Shown here one piece after another: positions 12,443 to 13,031 of a stretch of DNA of 13,031 nucleotides (the first letter of the stretch is position 1; each line of letters starts with the position of its first letter). A program made the translations under genes and the position numbers. Location of the stretch: the NCBI GenBank assembly GCA_020048255.1, contig JAIFMR010000117.1, forward strand, positions 1 to 13,031. Reading direction: 5' to 3'. This stretch comes from Rhodoferax sp. GTDB lineage: Bacteria; Pseudomonadota; Gammaproteobacteria; Burkholderiales; Burkholderiaceae_C. The notes below the pieces were generated by a model. That model worked only from the letters and a program-made list of their open reading frames with translations. It had not been told where the DNA came from and did no database searches.

Positions 12443-13031
12443 ATGTCCGTCACCGCCGCTGAAGATGTTTTGTTCCCGCCCATCGAACCCTACCGCAGCG
12501 GTCGCCTGGCTGTCGATGAACTGCACACGCTGTACTGGGAAGAATGTGGCAACCCCAACGGGGTGCCTGTCCTGTTTTTGCATGGTGGCCCGGGGGCAGG
12601 TTTGTCACCCAAGCACCGGCAGTTTTTTGACCCCGCCCATTACCGTATCGTGCTGTTTGACCAGCGGGGCGCAGGCCAGTCCACGCCCTTGGGCGAGTAC
12701 CGTCAGAACACCACGCAGTTGTTGATTCAGGACATTGAGCGCCTGCGCCAGCTGATGGGCATTGACCAGTGGCTGGTGTTTGGTGGCTCCTGGGGCTCCA
12801 CCCTGGCGTTGGCTTACGGCCAGGCACACCCCGAACGCTGTACCGGCTTTGTGCTGCGGGGTATTTTCTTGTGTACTCGACCAGAATTCGACTTCTTCTT
12901 GAACAGCATCAAGTGGTTTTTCCCGCAGGAACATGCACGATTTGTGGCTGACATTCCTGAGGCCGAGCGGGGTGATTTGTTGCAGGCCTATGTCCAGCGC
13001 CTGTTCAGTGACGACCCGGTTAAGAGCCTGC
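12443..13031 (+). CDS. pip: Proline iminopeptidase, N-terminal part (runs off window)
   Basis: Proline iminopeptidase (peptidase family S33) removes N-terminal proline from peptides in the cytoplasm. The visible 196 residues form an alpha/beta-hydrolase. The oxyanion segment is VLFLHGGPGAG (43-53), followed by the strand IVLFDQRGAGQS (69-80), the tract LIQDIERLR, and the nucleophile elbow FGGSWGSTLALAY (113-125) with the catalytic serine in GGSWGS (S116). The FDQRGAGxS and GGSWGS motifs are characteristic of proline iminopeptidase and separate it from other S33 members. Catalytic Asp and His lie beyond the right edge. The ATG at 12443 has AGGAG 9 nt upstream. ATGs at 12401 and 12410 are in frame, but they fall at or near the candidate promoter and lack a Shine-Dalgarno sequence. 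The gene is divergent from rubrerythrin. Confidence 0.93.
   Translation, partial: MSVTAAEDVLFPPIEPYRSGRLAVDELHTLYWEECGNPNGVPVLFLHGGPGAGLSPKHRQFFDPAHYRIVLFDQRGAGQSTPLGEYRQNTTQLLIQDIERLRQLMGIDQWLVFGGSWGSTLALAYGQAHPERCTGFVLRGIFLCTRPEFDFFLNSIKWFFPQEHARFVADIPEAERGDLLQAYVQRLFSDDPVKSL

Noticed and set aside
1..13031. CRISPR arrays, tRNA/rRNA genes, transposases or integrases
   Set aside because: No regularly spaced direct repeats, no cloverleaf-like or rRNA-like sequence and no recombinase motifs were noticed in reading both strands.

Overview
The window looks like chromosomal DNA from a betaproteobacterium, most likely a Comamonadaceae member of the Rhodoferax/Polaromonas/Curvibacter type. This is inferred from the GC-rich codon use, the protein sequences, the amgK<>lptD-surA-rsmA arrangement, and a short AT-rich intergenic repeat built around ATAGCTGTTAGCGCT that resembles elements I recall from that family. 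No rRNA, tRNA, CRISPR array, transposase or phage gene was seen.

Left part (1-6646): envelope and ribosome housekeeping genes. On the minus strand are the 5' end of rsmE (16S rRNA uridine methyltransferase, cut by the window edge) and amgK (N-acetylmuramate/GlcNAc kinase of peptidoglycan recycling). Divergent from amgK is a compact plus-strand operon: lptD (LPS transporter of the outer membrane), surA (periplasmic chaperone that helps LptD fold), rsmA (16S rRNA dimethyladenosine methyltransferase, TTG start) and a class I SAM methyltransferase of unknown substrate whose ATG overlaps the rsmA stop by one base. The operon ends in an intrinsic terminator hairpin built into the last codons of the methyltransferase.

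Middle (about 6650-7790): a small minus-strand accessory island between core genes. It holds a secreted ribonuclease of the barnase/RNase Sa family followed by its barstar-type inhibitor, with a perfect 14-bp palindrome upstream, a 13-bp inverted repeat at the barstar stop codon, and an unidentified coding-like fragment before the convergent terminator. The exported enzyme and cytosolic inhibitor form a toxin/immunity-like pair.

Right part (7868-13031): on the minus strand are a malic enzyme with a fused phosphotransacetylase-like domain (maeB), a rubredoxin-NAD(P)H reductase, a free-standing 54-aa rubredoxin and a rubrerythrin without its own rubredoxin domain. Together the last three can form a complete electron chain NAD(P)H -> reductase -> rubredoxin -> rubrerythrin -> peroxide. 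Across a 170-bp palindrome-rich divergent region lies the 5' part of a proline iminopeptidase (pip) on the plus strand, cut by the window end.

The most unusual items are the RNase-barstar island, the three-gene split rubrerythrin system with its shared operator-like region, the terminator-in-gene, and departures from the usual neighbours (murU not next to amgK, pdxA absent between surA and rsmA).
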